NCBI GenBank assembly: GCA_947378965.1
Contig: CANCMG010000001.1
Location: forward strand, 62,001-126,000
Length of the DNA: 64,000 bases
Source: Alcaligenaceae bacterium
GTDB lineage: Bacteria > Pseudomonadota > Gammaproteobacteria > Burkholderiales > Burkholderiaceae_B
Reading direction: 5' to 3'
The notes below the pieces were generated by a model. It was not told the DNA's origin. It ran no database searches and saw nothing but the letters and a program-made list of their open reading frames with translations. A program made the translations under genes and the position numbers. How positions within the stretch are numbered: the stretch's first letter is position 1; each line of letters begins with the position of its first letter. This document shows positions 63,000 through 64,000 of this stretch, piece after piece.

Positions 63000-63983
63000 C
63001 TATAACAACTTCTTGATAAAAGACACAATCGCTGTCGTCGAGATACCATAACGATCATGCAATGTCGGTAAAGCACCTGCTGCTAAAAACTCGTCTGGCA
63101 AAGCAATTTGATGGTAGTTGGGTGACATCCGCGCACGCAATACGCAGGCGGCGATCGCCTCACCTAAGCCCCCTATCCTTGTGTGATTCTCAGCCACAAT
63201 CACCAAACGTGAGCCTCGACCTATTTCTTTTAAAATAGTCGCCTCGTCTAAGGGCTTGATTGTTGGTACGTGCAGAACTGCAACATCTGCCGCACCACCC
63301 GCCATCTCTTTTGCAACTTCTAGCGCCCGCATCGTCATGATGCCGCTCGAAATAATGAGTACATCCTTACCGTCGCGTATGAGCTGCGCCTGACCTAATT
63401 TGAACTTGTAGTCATACTCATCTAAAACTAAAGGCACCTGTCCACGCAGCAGGCGCATATAGACTGGGCCATCGTGCGCCACCACCGCCGGCACCATTTG
63501 TTCAATATCCAGTGCATCGCACGGATCAATGACTGTCATGCCCGGAATCGCGCGCATCATCGCCAGGTCTTCGGTCGCCTGATGGCTCGGGCCATAGCCC
63601 GAGGTCAGTCCTGGCAGGGCACAGGCAATTTTTACATTTAAATTTTCTTCGGCAATCACTTGATGAATGAAGTCGTAGGCGCGCCGCGTTGCAAAGACAG
63701 CGTAGGTTGTCGCAAAAGGGATCAAACCCTCTTTAGCCATGCCGCCAGCAGCGCCCATTAAAAGTTGCTCGGCCATGCCCATTTGAAAAAAACGCTCTGG
63801 GTAGGCTTGCGCAAAGATATGCAAGTCGGTGTACTTGGCTAAGTCTGCGGTCAGACCCACAATTTCGGGGCGGCTTTCAGCGAGCTCGACAAGTGCCTTA
63901 CCAAAGGGTGCGGCCCGGACACGCTGACCTTCAGCGGCAATCGAAGCAATCATGGCCGAGGTCGTCAGCTTAGGCTTAGTCAC
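63000..63983 (-). CDS. Transketolase family protein, C-terminal subunit (split transketolase)
   Basis: A 327-residue protein equal to the pyrimidine-binding and C-terminal domains of transketolase. 'FFQMGMAEQLLMGAAGGMAKEGLIPFATTYAVF' holds the conserved glutamate that activates thiamine diphosphate, and 'GLTSGYGPSHQATEDLAMMRAIPGMTVIDPCD' is typical. The start is a GTG at 63983 that overlaps the stop of an upstream frame (GTGA). The N-terminal subunit should lie just outside the window. Apulose-4-phosphate transketolases have the same split form, but the substrate is not known here. Confidence 0.9.
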   Translation of the reverse strand: MTKPKLTTSAMIASIAAEGQRVRAAPFGKALVELAESRPEIVGLTADLAKYTDLHIFAQAYPERFFQMGMAEQLLMGAAGGMAKEGLIPFATTYAVFATRRAYDFIHQVIAEENLNVKIACALPGLTSGYGPSHQATEDLAMMRAIPGMTVIDPCDALDIEQMVPAVVAHDGPVYMRLLRGQVPLVLDEYDYKFKLGQAQLIRDGKDVLIISSGIMTMRALEVAKEMAGGAADVAVLHVPTIKPLDEATILKEIGRGSRLVIVAENHTRIGGLGEAIAACVLRARMSPNYHQIALPDEFLAAGALPTLHDRYGISTTAIVSFIKKLL

Positions 63984-64000
63984 TGCAGTGTTGATGGGCG
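63980..64000 (-). CDS. End of an upstream gene, probably the N-terminal transketolase subunit
   Basis: The last six codons (…RPSTLQ) and a TGA at 63982-63980 overlap the GTG of the C-terminal subunit. Only the overlap arrangement supports it; the rest is outside the window. Confidence 0.4.
   Translation of the reverse strand, partial: RPSTLQ

Overview
The window reads as a catabolic and transport-rich stretch of a betaproteobacterial chromosome, most likely Burkholderiales near Alcaligenaceae. The main reasons are six Bug/TctC-type tripartite tricarboxylate receptors that stand without TctA/TctB partners, a CaiB/BaiF CoA transferase, a DmeF-type metal exporter, a TfdA-like dioxygenase and many paired solute receptors and acyl-CoA enzymes. 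I see no rRNA, tRNA, transposase, phage gene or CRISPR array. Species-level placement is inference.

Left region (1-7135). The end of a Bug receptor faces a complete branched-chain-type ABC importer (livH-M-G-F plus a Tat-exported receptor, all minus strand). A LysR regulator lies upstream of the importer, and a nitrilase is transcribed divergently from it. Two perfect inverted repeats with the same core (TTTGCAA-N6-TTGCAAA) lie before livH and between lysR and the nitrilase, at nearly the same distance from a -10-like hexamer. I infer one regulon for uptake and hydrolysis of a nitrile or related compound.

Molybdenum hydroxylase block (7132-19063, minus strand). In transcription order: 2Fe-2S subunit, molybdopterin subunit, FAD subunit (coxS-L-M type), then CoxD-type AAA+ ATPase, CoxE-type VWA protein and CoxG-type anchor, then a metallo-beta-lactamase-fold hydrolase, an EamA permease, a Bug receptor, a family III CoA transferase and an AcuI/YhdH-type reductase. 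The large subunit carries AYRGAGR, the form II motif, so it is probably not a true CO dehydrogenase. A nitroreductase is divergent from this block.

Mixed region (19258-28421): an Atm1-type ABC exporter, a serine beta-lactamase-fold hydrolase, an enoyl-CoA hydratase, two Bug receptors, DmeF, and a two-domain carboxymuconolactone-decarboxylase-like protein.

Monooxygenase/TRAP island (28475-37789, plus strand): an exported alpha/beta hydrolase, a TRAP transporter with an unusually long DctM, a RidA protein, a Baeyer-Villiger-type monooxygenase, and a 458-residue protein I cannot assign. Clear hairpins separate several of these genes.

Right half (37967-64000): an M23 peptidase followed by the C-terminal remnant of a bactofilin gene on the other strand, which marks a probable old rearrangement point. 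Then a receptor plus CoA ligase/quinone oxidoreductase/beta-keto acid cleavage cluster, a second complete liv importer, a hydroxyisobutyrate-dehydrogenase-like enzyme, TrhO, an exported catalase-like peroxidase, a TfdA-like dioxygenase with a cupin, and a second TRAP transporter next to a split transketolase. Overall the window looks like a series of uptake-plus-catabolism modules for small organic acids, amides or nitriles, and cyclic or aromatic compounds. Most substrates cannot be read from the sequence alone.
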